A DNA stretch of 64,000 nucleotides, taken from positions 1 through 64,000 of the forward strand of contig CAKMIX010000008.1 of NCBI GenBank assembly GCA_927362715.1, in the 5' to 3' direction. The translations under genes were made by a program, and so were the position numbers. Shown one piece after another: positions 33,238 to 42,250 of the stretch. The number at the start of each line of letters is the position of its first letter. The first letter of the stretch is position 1. Source of the DNA: an uncultured Clostridia bacterium (GTDB taxonomy: Bacteria > Bacillota > Clostridia > Oscillospirales > Acutalibacteraceae). The notes below the pieces were generated by a model that was given only the letters and a program-made list of their open reading frames with translations, searched no databases and was not told where the DNA came from.

Positions 33238-34428
33238 TTACTGAAGCACGGTATATGCGCCGTTTTCAATGCGGACCACAATGGGGGGCTTTTGGGGTTC
33301 GCCGTCCGGACCCCAGGTGATCCCCTTGCCGGTCACGCCGGTGTAGGTGATCGAGGTGATCGCCGCCTTCAGCGCTTCGCAGGTGTCGGAAACCGACATA
33401 TCCGGCGTAACGCCCGCCTGCTCGCAAGCCTGCTTGATGATATAGACAGCATCATATGCGTCAGCCGCAAACTGGTTGAGCGTGGACGCCTGATCCGGAT
33501 ATTTTGCCTCATACGCCTTAACGAAGTTCTGCGTATTTTCATCCGTTGCGTTCGGCGTGAACGGGGTCAGCAACATAACGCCTTCGACCAGTGAATAATC
33601 AAAGTTCTCAATACGAAGCAAACCGTCTAAGCCGTCGCAGCCGAACCACTGTACATCAAGGCCGGCCGTATTCGCCTGCTGGATGATCTTGGAAGCTTCC
33701 GTATAATAGATCGGCAGGAAAACAAGTTCCGCGCCCGAAGATTTGACGGACTGAATCTGCGCGGAGAAATCCGTGTTGCTGTCCGCAGTGAAAGATTCGT
33801 CCGCAACGATTTGCAGACCTTTCGCCTGCGCTTCCGCAGAGAAGCTGTCGCGGATGCCGGACGAATACGTATCGGAAGCATCATAGATGATGGCGACCTT
33901 TGAAGCAAGGCTGTTTTCCGAAATATAGTCCGCCGCCTCAACGCCCTGCTGCGGGTCGGAGAAGCACACGCGGAACGCATTGTCGCCTTCAATCGCGTCC
34001 ACTGCCGTCGCCGAGGGCGTCAGCAGGAACATATTATCCTCTTTAGCACGGCCCTGGAAGGAGACACAAGCGCCGGACGTAACCGTACCGAGCGAGATCT
34101 GCATACCCCAGTCCATCAAATTTGCATAGGCGTTCGCAGCCTTTTCGGGGTCAGATTCATCGTCTTCCATCTCCAGCTCTACGGTGTAGCCGTTGATGCC
34201 GCCCGCCGCATTGATTTCATCAACCGCGAGCTGCGCACCGTTTTGAACGCCGATACCGTACTGCGCGTTGTTACCGGTCAGCGGGCCGCTCAGACCGATT
34301 TTGATGGTCTTTTCGCCCGTGGTGCTGCCACCAGCAGCGCCCTCGTTCTCGGAAGAACCACACGCCGCAAAGCACAAAACCACAAGGGTCAGCGCCATAA
34401 GCACGGCAAGAACCTTTTTCATTTTCAT
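33238..34428 (-). CDS. livK: branched-chain amino acid ABC transporter substrate-binding lipoprotein
   Basis: A 396-residue type I periplasmic-binding fold protein. The start MKMKKVLAVLMAL at 34428 has GGGAGG upstream. A signal peptide ends in a lipobox-like CFAAC, so the mature protein is probably a membrane-anchored lipoprotein. Ligand-site blocks of the leucine/isoleucine/valine family are present: GLSGPLTGNNAQYG, LAVDEINAAGGINGY and TPSATAVDAIEGDNAFRVCF. DSFSAEAQAKGLQIVADES then LNQFAADAYDAVYII follow. It leads the livKHMGF operon under a strong promoter. Confidence 0.94.
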   Translation of the reverse strand: MKMKKVLAVLMALTLVVLCFAACGSSENEGAAGGSTTGEKTIKIGLSGPLTGNNAQYGIGVQNGAQLAVDEINAAGGINGYTVELEMEDDESDPEKAANAYANLMDWGMQISLGTVTSGACVSFQGRAKEDNMFLLTPSATAVDAIEGDNAFRVCFSDPQQGVEAADYISENSLASKVAIIYDASDTYSSGIRDSFSAEAQAKGLQIVADESFTADSNTDFSAQIQSVKSSGAELVFLPIYYTEASKIIQQANTAGLDVQWFGCDGLDGLLRIENFDYSLVEGVMLLTPFTPNATDENTQNFVKAYEAKYPDQASTLNQFAADAYDAVYIIKQACEQAGVTPDMSVSDTCEALKAAITSITYTGVTGKGITWGPDGEPQKPPIVVRIENGAYTVLQ

Positions 34429-34504
34429 AGAAAAGCCTCCCAATATAGTTTTGCAGGAAAGAACATCTAGTCCTGCATATTGGACATTGATTAAGAACGG
34501 AAAC

Positions 34505-34533
34505 AGTATATATGGTTTTCACTGATTTGTCAA
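34505..34533 (-). promoter_or_regulatory. strong sigma-A promoter of the liv operon
   Basis: On the minus strand TTGACA (34533-34528), a 17-bp spacer and TATACT (34510-34505). The transcript would have a leader of about 70 bases before livK. Confidence 0.9.
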
Positions 34534-34634
34534 GAAAAATTGCGCATTTTCGGAAATGATTTTATGAGATTTGCAGTATATGACACATTGGTTTTTATGC
34601 AATTTGTCAATTAGAACACTGCGTATAAGCGGAA

Positions 34635-35528
34635 CTATGCCGCTCCCTGCATCAAAAGATCCTCATATGCCGCGTCAAATCCGTCCACCGCGCCGTCACC
34701 GTTGACGTCCATACGAAAATGCGTTTCCTCTGAAAGCTCCGCACGTACCGCCGACTGTTCGGCGATTTGCTCAAAATCAACGGAATTCACGTCATTGTCC
34801 GCGTCCACGTCCCCCTTGAGCACGATCACAACAGAAAAGTAAACACGGTTTTTCCCGCTGCGAACGGTAACTGTCGTCATACCCGGAACGTCGGATTGAA
34901 ATCCGCTTAAAGCATATTCCGAAAGCACCTCCTGCGCGCCGCCGGGATAAGCTGCTGTTACGCGCAGTCCTTCTGTATTCAGCGCATCCCCGCAAAAATA
35001 AAATTTTTGAGTCGGCGCGCTTTCCAATATAAGTGAGGTTTGGGAAATGTCGACATAAACCGGGTCTGCGGTAAGACCCCCGATTGGATCATCGTTTGTG
35101 TCGATAGCTTCACATACCTCCAAAGAAAACGCCGCCGTGCCGACCGCACCCTCCGCGATTTGGAAAACAATTTCACAAATCGGTTCATCATTGGTCAGTA
35201 TATCTTCCGCAACGGTCGCAAAAGCGATCGCTACGCTTCCGTTCCCGGTAGGTTCCGCCAAAGCAATACCACCGCAGTCGGAAACCGAACTGCTGTCATA
35301 CCGCAAAAGCGTATCATCGTAATGCAGCAAAAGCGAAAAGCCGCCGAAATTTCTGTTTTCTTCCGCGTAAACACGCAGGCGTACGATCCCGCCGTCTTCA
35401 ACAGCGCCCACAGAAAGGGAAAAACCGTTGTCAGCCGCGCCCGAGGGAAAAAGACAGGCAAAACACAAAATCAAGATACAAAGAAAAAAAGCGGTCAACG
35501 CTGCAAAGCCTTTTCGAAAACGCGCCAT
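34635..35528 (-). CDS. secreted cohesin-Ig-dockerin protein
   Basis: A 297-residue exported protein. The signal peptide (about 1-32, MARFRKGFAALTAFFLCILI) is followed by a cohesin-like beta domain (about 35-160) with LRVYAEENRNFGGFSLLLHY and ICEIVFQIAEGAVGTAAFSL. A bacterial Ig-like segment (about 165-235) has LRVTAAYPGGAQEVLSEYAL. A C-terminal type I dockerin (about 238-295) shows two calcium-loop repeats, GDVDADNDVNSVDFEQI and DVNGDGAVDGFDAAYED. There is no catalytic domain, so it looks like an adaptor that can both bind a dockerin and be bound by a cohesin. AGGAGAAG lies before the ATG. Confidence 0.78.
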   Translation of the reverse strand: MARFRKGFAALTAFFLCILILCFACLFPSGAADNGFSLSVGAVEDGGIVRLRVYAEENRNFGGFSLLLHYDDTLLRYDSSSVSDCGGIALAEPTGNGSVAIAFATVAEDILTNDEPICEIVFQIAEGAVGTAAFSLEVCEAIDTNDDPIGGLTADPVYVDISQTSLILESAPTQKFYFCGDALNTEGLRVTAAYPGGAQEVLSEYALSGFQSDVPGMTTVTVRSGKNRVYFSVVIVLKGDVDADNDVNSVDFEQIAEQSAVRAELSEETHFRMDVNGDGAVDGFDAAYEDLLMQGAA

Positions 35529-35559
35529 AATTGCTTCTCCTACGCTGCAAAATAAAAAA

Positions 35560-36048
35560 TCAATACCCTTTCGCACCACTCAAGGATTCATCATTCTCGA
35601 TCCATTTCTGAACATTGATGATGCGGTATTCGTCTTTGGTGTCTCGAATGATCACGTGCATAATGCCGGCATTGATGACCTGCCGCTTGCACATGGGGCA
35701 GCTGCTGGCGCTTGCCACATATTCACCGGAGTCGCACTCTTTCCCGACAAGATACAAGGTACTTCCGAGCATCTCTTTTCGAGAGGCACTGATGATCGCA
35801 TTGGCTTCGGCGTGAACGCTGCGGCACAGCTCATACCGCTCGCCGCGCGGGACATTGAGCTGCTGACGCACGCAGTAATTGAGATCAGTGCAGTTTTTTC
35901 TGCCGCGCGGCGTGCCGTTGTACCCCGTTGAGATCACTTCATCGTTTTGTACGATCACAGCGCCGAAGTGTCGGCGCAGGCAGGTGCTCCGCTGAGAAAC
36001 CATTTCTGCAAGGTCAAGATAGTAATTGATTTTGTCCCGTCTCTCCAT
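35560..36048 (-). CDS. dCMP deaminase family protein (ComEB-like)
   Basis: A 162-residue zinc-dependent cytidine/deoxycytidylate deaminase. The zinc and catalytic motif is RSVHAEANAIISA (His-Ala-Glu) and the second zinc site is SSCPMCKRQVINAG. The GYNGTPRGRKNC block is typical of the dCMP deaminase/ComEB group. It makes dUMP for thymidylate synthesis. The ATG at 36048 follows GGGAGTGA; an upstream ATG at 36057 is less well placed. Confidence 0.92.
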   Translation of the reverse strand: MERRDKINYYLDLAEMVSQRSTCLRRHFGAVIVQNDEVISTGYNGTPRGRKNCTDLNYCVRQQLNVPRGERYELCRSVHAEANAIISASRKEMLGSTLYLVGKECDSGEYVASASSCPMCKRQVINAGIMHVIIRDTKDEYRIINVQKWIENDESLSGAKGY

Positions 36049-36118
36049 GCTTTTCACTCCCGAAGCTATTTTTTATTATTGTAGCATATCTAAGCCTGCG
36101 GCACAAGCAAAATTTCAC

Positions 36119-36146
36119 AAAAAAGGACGCTCTAAACAGAGCGCCC
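36119..36146 (-). terminator. terminator downstream of the tandem rpoD genes
   Basis: On the minus strand GGGCGCTCT (36146-36138) pairs with AGAGCGTCC (36133-36125), with one G-U pair, and runs into a T6 tract. It closes the rpmE-to-rpoD transcription unit. Confidence 0.85.
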
Positions 36147-36154
36147 GTTGGAAA

Positions 36155-37252
36155 TCAATCTAAATAATCTTTTAGCTTTTTGCTGCGGCTTGGGTGGCGC
36201 AGCTTGCGCAGCGCTTTTGCTTCGATCTGCCGGATGCGCTCGCGCGTGACGCCAAACGCACTGCCAACTTCTTCAAGTGTGCGCGGATGCCCGTCCTCTA
36301 AGCCGAACCGCAGGGAAAGTACCTTGGCTTCCCGCCGCGTCAGCGTTTTGAGCACCTCGGAAAGCTGTTCCTTTAAAAGTGTCATGGAGGCTGCATCTGC
36401 AGGCGCCAGCGCGTCTTCATCCGGGATAAAGTCGCCGAGATGGCTGTCCTCCTCCTCGCCGATGGGCGTTTGCAGGGAAACCGGTTCCTGCGAAACGCGC
36501 AGAATCTCACGCACCTTGTCCACCGGCATATTCAGCTCTGCTGCGATCTCCTCCGCCGTCGGGTCGCGCCCGTTTTTGTGCAGCAGCTGCGTGTTCGTCT
36601 TTTTGACCTTGTTGATCGTTTCAACCATGTGTACGGGGATGCGGATGGTACGCGCTTGATCGGCTATGGCACGTGTAATCGCCTGACGGATCCACCACGT
36701 TGCGTAGGTCGAGAATTTGAACCCCTTTGTGTAGTCGAACTTGTCCACAGCTTTAATAAGCCCCAAATTCCCCTCCTGGATCAGATCGAGAAACTGCATG
36801 CCGCGCCCGACGTACCGTTTTGCAATGCTTACGACCAGTCGAAGATTCGCTTCCGCGAGACGCTGCTTGGCCTGCTGGTCGTTTTCACTGATGCGCATGG
36901 CAAGCTCGATTTCTTCCTCCGGCGTCAGCAGCGGCACGCGGCCGATCTCTTTGAGATAGACCTTAACGGGATCGTCCATGGCGGCCGTGCGGTTTTCCGA
37001 CTCGGCAGCGGCAGCCTCCTGCCCTTTGGGCATCTCGCTGTCGAAATTCAGATCTTCCAGCACCGAATCGCCCATGTCATCCACGATTTCGATATTCTGT
37101 GCTTCGATGGTCTCATACAGGCGGTCGAGGTCTTCCATATCGACGTCCATTTCCATAATGACTGCGTCGATTTCCTGTGTCGTCAGTTTGCCGGCTGCTT
37201 TCCCCTTCTCTAAAAGCGTCTGCAAAGACGTTTTCTTATCGTTCTTATCCAT
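36155..37252 (-). CDS. rpoD: RNA polymerase sigma factor RpoD, downstream copy
   Basis: A 365-residue principal sigma factor with a short clostridial-type region 1. Region 1.2 is [17 protein letters not shown]. Region 2 includes [20 protein letters not shown] and [19 protein letters not shown]. Region 4.2 is [20 protein letters not shown]. All core-binding and promoter-recognition blocks are intact, so it should be functional. It is the second of two rpoD genes in tandem after dnaG. The copies are identical through a 791-bp core but differ in the first 16 residues and at several region 3.2-4 positions: PADAASMT here against [13 protein letters not shown] against THREA, SAFG against SEFG, and the end [12 protein letters not shown]. 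Confidence 0.95.
   Translation of the reverse strand: MDKNDKKTSLQTLLEKGKAAGKLTTQEIDAVIMEMDVDMEDLDRLYETIEAQNIEIVDDMGDSVLEDLNFDSEMPKGQEAAAAESENRTAAMDDPVKVYLKEIGRVPLLTPEEEIELAMRISENDQQAKQRLAEANLRLVVSIAKRYVGRGMQFLDLIQEGNLGLIKAVDKFDYTKGFKFSTYATWWIRQAITRAIADQARTIRIPVHMVETINKVKKTNTQLLHKNGRDPTAEEIAAELNMPVDKVREILRVSQEPVSLQTPIGEEEDSHLGDFIPDEDALAPADAASMTLLKEQLSEVLKTLTRREAKVLSLRFGLEDGHPRTLEEVGSAFGVTRERIRQIEAKALRKLRHPSRSKKLKDYLD
36405..37195. repeat. 791-bp exact direct repeat, copy in the downstream rpoD
   Basis: This block is identical base for base, as read by eye, to 37528-38318 (offset 1123). It covers most of the coding region between residue 20 and region 3.2. Outside it the two genes differ at many positions, including synonymous ones. 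Confidence 0.9.
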
Positions 37253-37268
37253 ATTATCTCCTTACACC

Positions 37269-38375
37269 TTATGTAAAATTATCCACATAATCCTTCAGCT
37301 TTTTGCTTCGAGTCGGGTGGCGCAGCTTGCGCAGCGCTTTTGCTTCAATCTGCCGGATTCGCTCACGTGTGACACCGAATTCACTGCCGACCTCCTCGAG
37401 CGTGCGCGGATGCCCATCCTCTAAGCCGAACCGCAGGGAAAGCACCTTGGCTTCCCGATGCGTCAGCGTTTTGAGCACCTCGGAAAGCTGCTCTTTCAAC
37501 AGCATGCGCGAAGCGGCATCCTCAGGAGCCAGCGCGTCTTCATCCGGGATAAAGTCGCCGAGATGGCTGTCCTCCTCCTCGCCGATGGGCGTTTGCAGGG
37601 AAACCGGTTCCTGCGAAACGCGCAGAATCTCACGCACCTTGTCCACCGGCATATTCAGCTCTGCTGCGATCTCCTCCGCCGTCGGGTCGCGCCCGTTTTT
37701 GTGCAGCAGCTGCGTGTTCGTCTTTTTGACCTTGTTGATCGTTTCAACCATGTGTACGGGGATGCGGATGGTACGCGCTTGATCGGCTATGGCACGTGTA
37801 ATCGCCTGACGGATCCACCACGTTGCGTAGGTCGAGAATTTGAACCCCTTTGTGTAGTCGAACTTGTCCACAGCTTTAATAAGCCCCAAATTCCCCTCCT
37901 GGATCAGATCGAGAAACTGCATGCCGCGCCCGACGTACCGTTTTGCAATGCTTACGACCAGTCGAAGATTCGCTTCCGCGAGACGCTGCTTGGCCTGCTG
38001 GTCGTTTTCACTGATGCGCATGGCAAGCTCGATTTCTTCCTCCGGCGTCAGCAGCGGCACGCGGCCGATCTCTTTGAGATAGACCTTAACGGGATCGTCC
38101 ATGGCGGCCGTGCGGTTTTCCGACTCGGCAGCGGCAGCCTCCTGCCCTTTGGGCATCTCGCTGTCGAAATTCAGATCTTCCAGCACCGAATCGCCCATGT
38201 CATCCACGATTTCGATATTCTGTGCTTCGATGGTCTCATACAGGCGGTCGAGGTCTTCCATATCGACGTCCATTTCCATAATGACTGCGTCGATTTCCTG
38301 TGTCGTCAGTTTGCCGGCAGCCTTACCTCTTTCCAAAAGTGCAGTGACAACTGATTTTTTATTCGTATTCTCCAT
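37269..38375 (-). CDS. rpoD: RNA polymerase sigma factor RpoD, upstream copy
   Basis: A 368-residue principal sigma factor, the first of two tandem copies, 34 bases after dnaG and 16 bases before the second rpoD. Its N-terminus [18 protein letters not shown] differs from [18 protein letters not shown] in the other copy. Regions 1.2, 2 and 3 are identical to the other copy. Region 4 has [20 protein letters not shown] and [20 protein letters not shown], and the protein ends [19 protein letters not shown] sits at the start of the helix-turn-helix that contacts the -35 element, so the promoter preference of the copies could differ slightly. Position in dnaG-rpoD makes this the likelier ancestral gene. 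Confidence 0.95.
   Translation of the reverse strand: MENTNKKSVVTALLERGKAAGKLTTQEIDAVIMEMDVDMEDLDRLYETIEAQNIEIVDDMGDSVLEDLNFDSEMPKGQEAAAAESENRTAAMDDPVKVYLKEIGRVPLLTPEEEIELAMRISENDQQAKQRLAEANLRLVVSIAKRYVGRGMQFLDLIQEGNLGLIKAVDKFDYTKGFKFSTYATWWIRQAITRAIADQARTIRIPVHMVETINKVKKTNTQLLHKNGRDPTAEEIAAELNMPVDKVREILRVSQEPVSLQTPIGEEEDSHLGDFIPDEDALAPEDAASRMLLKEQLSEVLKTLTHREAKVLSLRFGLEDGHPRTLEEVGSEFGVTRERIRQIEAKALRKLRHPTRSKKLKDYVDNFT
37528..38318. repeat. 791-bp exact direct repeat, copy in the upstream rpoD
   Basis: Partner of 36405-37195. Identity begins at GCCAGCG and ends at GCCGGC in both copies, then falls off sharply on both sides. Confidence 0.9.
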
Positions 38376-38409
38376 ATTCTGTCCTCACACAAAATAATAA
38401 GCTCCGAAA

Positions 38410-40176
38410 TCAGTTCGGGCGAAAGAGCTTTAAGAAATCAGCATCGGAAAGCGCCGCCGGATCTTCAAGCCCGGACTTAGCCTTTTCCTGCGCCAACACG
38501 CGGATACAATCCAGACACTCCTCGGGCGTGTCGGCAAGATTCGGGATGAGCGTCTGAATGGCGGCGACAGCGCTTTTTTCTTCAGCGGTGAACGAATCCT
38601 CCAACATGGAAAGCGAAAAATGCCCATGTTGTGAAATACAGCCCGCAACAGCATCAAACACGCGTGCGTTAAAGGCTGTCACGAAATTTTCAGTCTTTAC
38701 TTCTTCCTTAATTTGACTGAAAAACTCCGGATTATGCATAAAAGACGCCAGCAGCGTTTCTTCCGCTTTTGCTGCGCGCAAATGCTTTGCACGTTCGGGA
38801 TTCACCGTATCCACCGCTTTTTGTGCGGGAGCGGAAAGCTCGCGGATGTCACGCAGTCGGTTTTGGGTTTTACGCTTCACATTGCCGCTGCGGATCGTCT
38901 TTGTTCTTGACAGGATCGCATCTTTAGAGACAGAAGTTTCTTCCGCAAGACGCGCGGCATAAATATCGCGTTCTACAGGACTTGCTACGTCGGCAAGCAC
39001 TTGGCAGGCATCCTCCAAAAAAGCGGATTTCCCGTCCGAGGTGGAAACATCGTGTGCGGAACGCGCCTGCAAAATACGATATTCCACATCGTTTGCCGCA
39101 TCATTCAACAGCGCGCGGAAACGTTCAGGCCCATGCGTTTTAATGATCTCATCAGGATCTTTGCCGCCCTGCATACGGATGACTTTCACATGAAGCGTCG
39201 TCTTTTCAAACACGGAAAGCGCACGGCGTACTGCCTTTTGACCGGCCTCATCATTGTCGTAGCAAAGCAGGACTTCTGAGGTGTACCGAGACAGCAGTGA
39301 CGCCTGCTGCTCGGTCAACGCCGTACCCAAGCCTGCAACAGCATTGTCAAAACCCGCCTGGTGGAGCGCCACCACGTCCATGTTCCCCTCACACAAGATC
39401 AGGTTTCCGGCTTTGGACTTGCGTGCAAAATTCAGGGCAAACAGGTTTTCACCTTTTTTGTAGATCAGCGTATCGCTTGTATTAACGTACTTGCGCGGCG
39501 CACCGCTGACAAGCGCACGCCCGCTGAAAGCCAAAACATTGCCGCGCAAATCTATGATCGGGAACATGACACGTTCGGAGAAAGCATCATAATAGCTTTT
39601 GGAGCCGCCGCGCTCACGCATACGCAGCAAATTGGCTTCATACAGTTCACGGTCGGAAAATCCCTCATGGTTTAAGTACCGGCGCAGGTTTTCCCAACCG
39701 GGGGGCGCAAACCCAAGCCCGAATTTTCGAATTATTTTATCCGTTAACCCGCGTTCGTGAAAATAGGCAAGCCCCGCCTCACCCAAAGGAGAATACAGGG
39801 TATTATGAAAATAGCGCGCGGCAAGGCGGTTCGCCTCAAACATCCTGCGCCGCTTTTCATACAGCCCCGCGTCATAACCGCTGTCCTGCGGAACGGCCAG
39901 CCCGACACGGTCCGCAAGCAAACGGACCGCCTCGGTGTAATCTAAATTTTCGATATTTTTAATAAAGGTGATCACATCGCCGCCGTTACCGCAGCCGAAG
40001 CAATAATACGACTGTGTTTCGGGGTAAACGGTGAAGGACGGCGTTTTCTCATTGTGAAACGGACAAAGCCCCGTTAAGATTCGTCCGCGGCGTTTAAGGG
40101 TCACATAAGACGACGCCACGGACTCCATATCTGCACGCGTGCGAAGCTCCGACAGAAAATCCTCCGAAAAAGCCAT
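38410..40176 (-). CDS. dnaG: DNA primase
   Basis: A 588-residue primase that makes RNA primers for replication. The N-terminal CHC2 zinc site is CPFHNEKTPSF with YYCFGCGNGGD (residues about 36-66). The RNA polymerase/Toprim core has ALNFARKSKAGNLILCEGNM, LTEQQASLLSRY and LCYDNDEAGQKA. The C-terminal helicase-binding region follows about residue 430. The ATG at 40176 has AGAGGTGA upstream; the alternative GTG at 40185 lies in that site. It precedes rpoD, the classic macromolecular synthesis gene order. Confidence 0.95.
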   Translation of the reverse strand: MAFSEDFLSELRTRADMESVASSYVTLKRRGRILTGLCPFHNEKTPSFTVYPETQSYYCFGCGNGGDVITFIKNIENLDYTEAVRLLADRVGLAVPQDSGYDAGLYEKRRRMFEANRLAARYFHNTLYSPLGEAGLAYFHERGLTDKIIRKFGLGFAPPGWENLRRYLNHEGFSDRELYEANLLRMRERGGSKSYYDAFSERVMFPIIDLRGNVLAFSGRALVSGAPRKYVNTSDTLIYKKGENLFALNFARKSKAGNLILCEGNMDVVALHQAGFDNAVAGLGTALTEQQASLLSRYTSEVLLCYDNDEAGQKAVRRALSVFEKTTLHVKVIRMQGGKDPDEIIKTHGPERFRALLNDAANDVEYRILQARSAHDVSTSDGKSAFLEDACQVLADVASPVERDIYAARLAEETSVSKDAILSRTKTIRSGNVKRKTQNRLRDIRELSAPAQKAVDTVNPERAKHLRAAKAEETLLASFMHNPEFFSQIKEEVKTENFVTAFNARVFDAVAGCISQHGHFSLSMLEDSFTAEEKSAVAAIQTLIPNLADTPEECLDCIRVLAQEKAKSGLEDPAALSDADFLKLFRPN

Positions 40177-40206
40177 GGCCGTCACCTCTTTTCCAAATCA
40201 ACAAAA

Positions 40207-41220
40207 TCAGCCGAGACCCTTTTCCAGCCAAGCGGCCGGAATAAACAAGTGCTGATACACGCTTAACACATAGCTGTCCGACATGCTGGCAACATAATCG
40301 CACGCCGCGCGTGCAGCACCCTCTTCGATGACCGTCTGCCAGCAGGATGACGGCATGAGGTTCGGATTCTCCGAAAAATATGTATACAGGCTCTTGATCA
40401 GCGCTTCGGCCTTTTTTTCTTCACCTTTGCAAACAGGATTCGTATACACATTTTTAAACATAAAGCGGTTTAGCTCGGAAAGCGCCTGTTCCACATCGAG
40501 CGCCATAGCGATCGTGTCCGTACTGTTGTCGATGACGGAACGCACCAGCGTGTCGATGCGCTTGGATTTGCTTTCGCCGAGCGTTGTGCGCACGTCCAGC
40601 GGAATGTCGCTTTCCGCCATGACGCCTGCACGCACCGCATCGTCAATATCGTGGTTTAAATAGGCGATCTTATCCGCCAAGCGGACAATGCGGCCTTCCA
40701 GTGTAACAGCCTGCTCACCGGTTGTATGACGGAAGATGCCGTCACGCACTTCAAAGGTCAGGTTCAACCCCCGGCCGCCTTTTTCGAGCTTGTCCACCAC
40801 GCGCAGACTGTGTTCATAATGGCGAAAACCGCCGTCGTATATTTCGTTCAGCGCGCGTTCACCCGCGTGACCGAACGGCGTATGCCCAAGATCATGCCCA
40901 AGTGCGATCGCCTCGGTCAGATCCTCGTTTAAGCGCAGTGCCCGCGCGATCGTGCGCGCGATTTGGGAAACCTCCAGCGTGTGTGTCAGGCGGGTACGAT
41001 AGTGGTCGCCCTCAGGAGAAAGGAAGACTTGCGTTTTGTGCTTGAGCCTGCGAAATGCATTGCAATGGAGGATTCTGTCCCGATCACGCTGAAACGCCGT
41101 ACGGATATCACATTCCGGCTCTTCACGCAGTCTGCCGCGCGTATTTGCACAATGACAGGCGTTCTCGGAAAGCGTAAGTTCTTCGATCTCCAGCGTTCTT
41201 TCCCGAATGGATTGCGCCAA
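40207..41220 (-). CDS. dgt: deoxyguanosinetriphosphate triphosphohydrolase-like protein
   Basis: A 337-residue HD-domain protein that hydrolyses dNTPs to nucleoside and triphosphate. DRDRILHCNAFRRLKHKTQV is the family signature. The HD metal site is TRLTHTLEVSQIARTI plus ALGHDLGHTPFGHAGE. Downstream ADKIAYLNHDIDDA supplies another metal ligand. The proposed start is TTG at 41220, 7 bases after AAGGAGGT; the frame stays open to 41391 but without a comparable site. It lies between yigZ and dnaG. Confidence 0.93.
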   Translation of the reverse strand: MAQSIRERTLEIEELTLSENACHCANTRGRLREEPECDIRTAFQRDRDRILHCNAFRRLKHKTQVFLSPEGDHYRTRLTHTLEVSQIARTIARALRLNEDLTEAIALGHDLGHTPFGHAGERALNEIYDGGFRHYEHSLRVVDKLEKGGRGLNLTFEVRDGIFRHTTGEQAVTLEGRIVRLADKIAYLNHDIDDAVRAGVMAESDIPLDVRTTLGESKSKRIDTLVRSVIDNSTDTIAMALDVEQALSELNRFMFKNVYTNPVCKGEEKKAEALIKSLYTYFSENPNLMPSSCWQTVIEEGAARAACDYVASMSDSYVLSVYQHLFIPAAWLEKGLG

Positions 41221-41278
41221 GCACACGACCTCCTTAAAGTCATCTGTTTCTTTATACGCAAAAGAAAGGATATTCCCT

Positions 41279-41902
41279 TTATTTTTCGGCAAATTTTTCG
41301 CCGATTTTTTCAAGCCTAACCTTTCCTGCAGAAAGGTCGAAAACTTTTTCATAAAGCAGGGTCGCTTTTTCCCCGGGCAGGACGATCTCAAGCGTTACAT
41401 CCTCTGCAAAATCAGTTTTGGTCACCTTGGCGTCAAAGCTCTCCAGCAGCTTCATAAGCTTTCCGTGAAAAGCATACTCCACCCGTGCGCGAAAGAGCGT
41501 CTGGCGCTCCATTAAAACGATTTTACCCGCTTCTAAAGCCAAATGCGCCGTATGAGAATAAGCGCGTACAAGTCCCCCGCCGCCGAGCAGAATGCCGCCG
41601 AAATAGCGTGTAACGACGATGACGGCATCCTGAACGTCCGCTTTTTCTAAAACATCTAAAACAGGAACGCCTGCCGTGCCCTGCGGTTCGCCGTCATCGC
41701 TGTACCGCTTCACGCCGCCGGCTCTGAGCCGATAGGCAAACACATTGTGCCGCGCGTCGCGATGCTGACGGCGGATCTCCGCGATAAATGCCTGCGCCTG
41801 TAATTCATCTCTGACGGGTGCAACCGCGCCGATGAAGCGCGACCGCTTTTCCGTGAATTCTGCAACGGCGTTTTGATGTACGGTTTTATAGGTTTCGCTC
41901 AC
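41279..41902 (-). CDS. yigZ: YigZ/IMPACT family protein
   Basis: A 207-residue protein of the IMPACT/YigZ family. The N-terminal domain (about 1-125) has FTEKRSRFIGAVAPV, YSDDGEPQGTAGVPVLDVLE and VVTRYFGGILLGGGGLVRAY. The C-terminal EF-G-like domain (about 135-205) is shorter. The biochemical role in bacteria is not settled; the eukaryotic relative modulates translation. GTG at 41902 is the likely start, with GGGGTGA 5 bases upstream. A terminator separates it from rpmE. Confidence 0.9.
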   Translation of the reverse strand: MSETYKTVHQNAVAEFTEKRSRFIGAVAPVRDELQAQAFIAEIRRQHRDARHNVFAYRLRAGGVKRYSDDGEPQGTAGVPVLDVLEKADVQDAVIVVTRYFGGILLGGGGLVRAYSHTAHLALEAGKIVLMERQTLFRARVEYAFHGKLMKLLESFDAKVTKTDFAEDVTLEIVLPGEKATLLYEKVFDLSAGKVRLEKIGEKFAEK

Positions 41903-41918
41903 AAGGTCACCCCAAAGA

Positions 41919-41948
41919 AAAAAGCGGCACAAACCTGCACCGCTTTTT
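41919..41948 (-). terminator. terminator between rpmE and yigZ
   Basis: AAAAAGCGG (41919-41927) and CCGCTTTTT (41940-41948) form the stem; read on the minus strand it ends in a T-rich run. It should make rpmE largely monocistronic, with some readthrough into yigZ. Confidence 0.8.
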
Positions 41949-41950
41949 GC

Positions 41951-42160
41951 TTATTTCTTTGCGTCCAGATTGAATCTTCTGTTGAAGCGATCCACACGCC
42001 CGCCGGTATCTACAAGCTTTTGCTTGCCGGTGAAGAAAGGATGGCATTTGGAACAAATGTCCACGCGCAGCTCCGATTTCGTGGAGCGGGTCTCAAATTC
42101 ATTGCCGCAGGCGCATTTCACAGTCGCGGTTTTGTATTCGGGATGAACACCCTGTTTCAT
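41951..42160 (-). CDS. rpmE: 50S ribosomal protein L31
   Basis: A 69-residue zinc-binding (C+) form of L31. It begins [19 protein letters not shown]. The cysteines are CAC and CSKC, and [18 protein letters not shown] is the conserved C-terminal block. The ATG at 42160 is preferred over 42166 because GAGGTGA is then 6-7 bases away. It has its own promoter at 42203-42231. Confidence 0.97.
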   Translation of the reverse strand: MKQGVHPEYKTATVKCACGNEFETRSTKSELRVDICSKCHPFFTGKQKLVDTGGRVDRFNRRFNLDAKK

Positions 42161-42202
42161 TTTCATTCACCTCTTTCGGGATTCCATCAAATCAGCATAG
42201 GG

Positions 42203-42231
42203 ATTTTACCACAACGCCGAAAAAAAAGCAA
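42203..42231 (-). promoter_or_regulatory. sigma-A promoter of rpmE
   Basis: On the minus strand TTGCTT (42231-42226), a 17-bp spacer and TAAAAT (42208-42203). Just upstream, A-rich and T-rich arms around GGCTTG may terminate addA. Confidence 0.65.
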
Positions 42232-42250
42232 GCCCTTTTTTCTAAAAGCG

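Noticed and set aside
36440-38354. Paired plus-strand open frames (257 and 298 residues) opposite the rpoD genes
   Set aside because: Their mutual similarity is only the mirror of the rpoD repeat.
36155-38375. rpoD tandem as an assembly artefact
   Set aside because: The two copies differ at both ends in coding and synonymous positions, and each joins unique flanking DNA.
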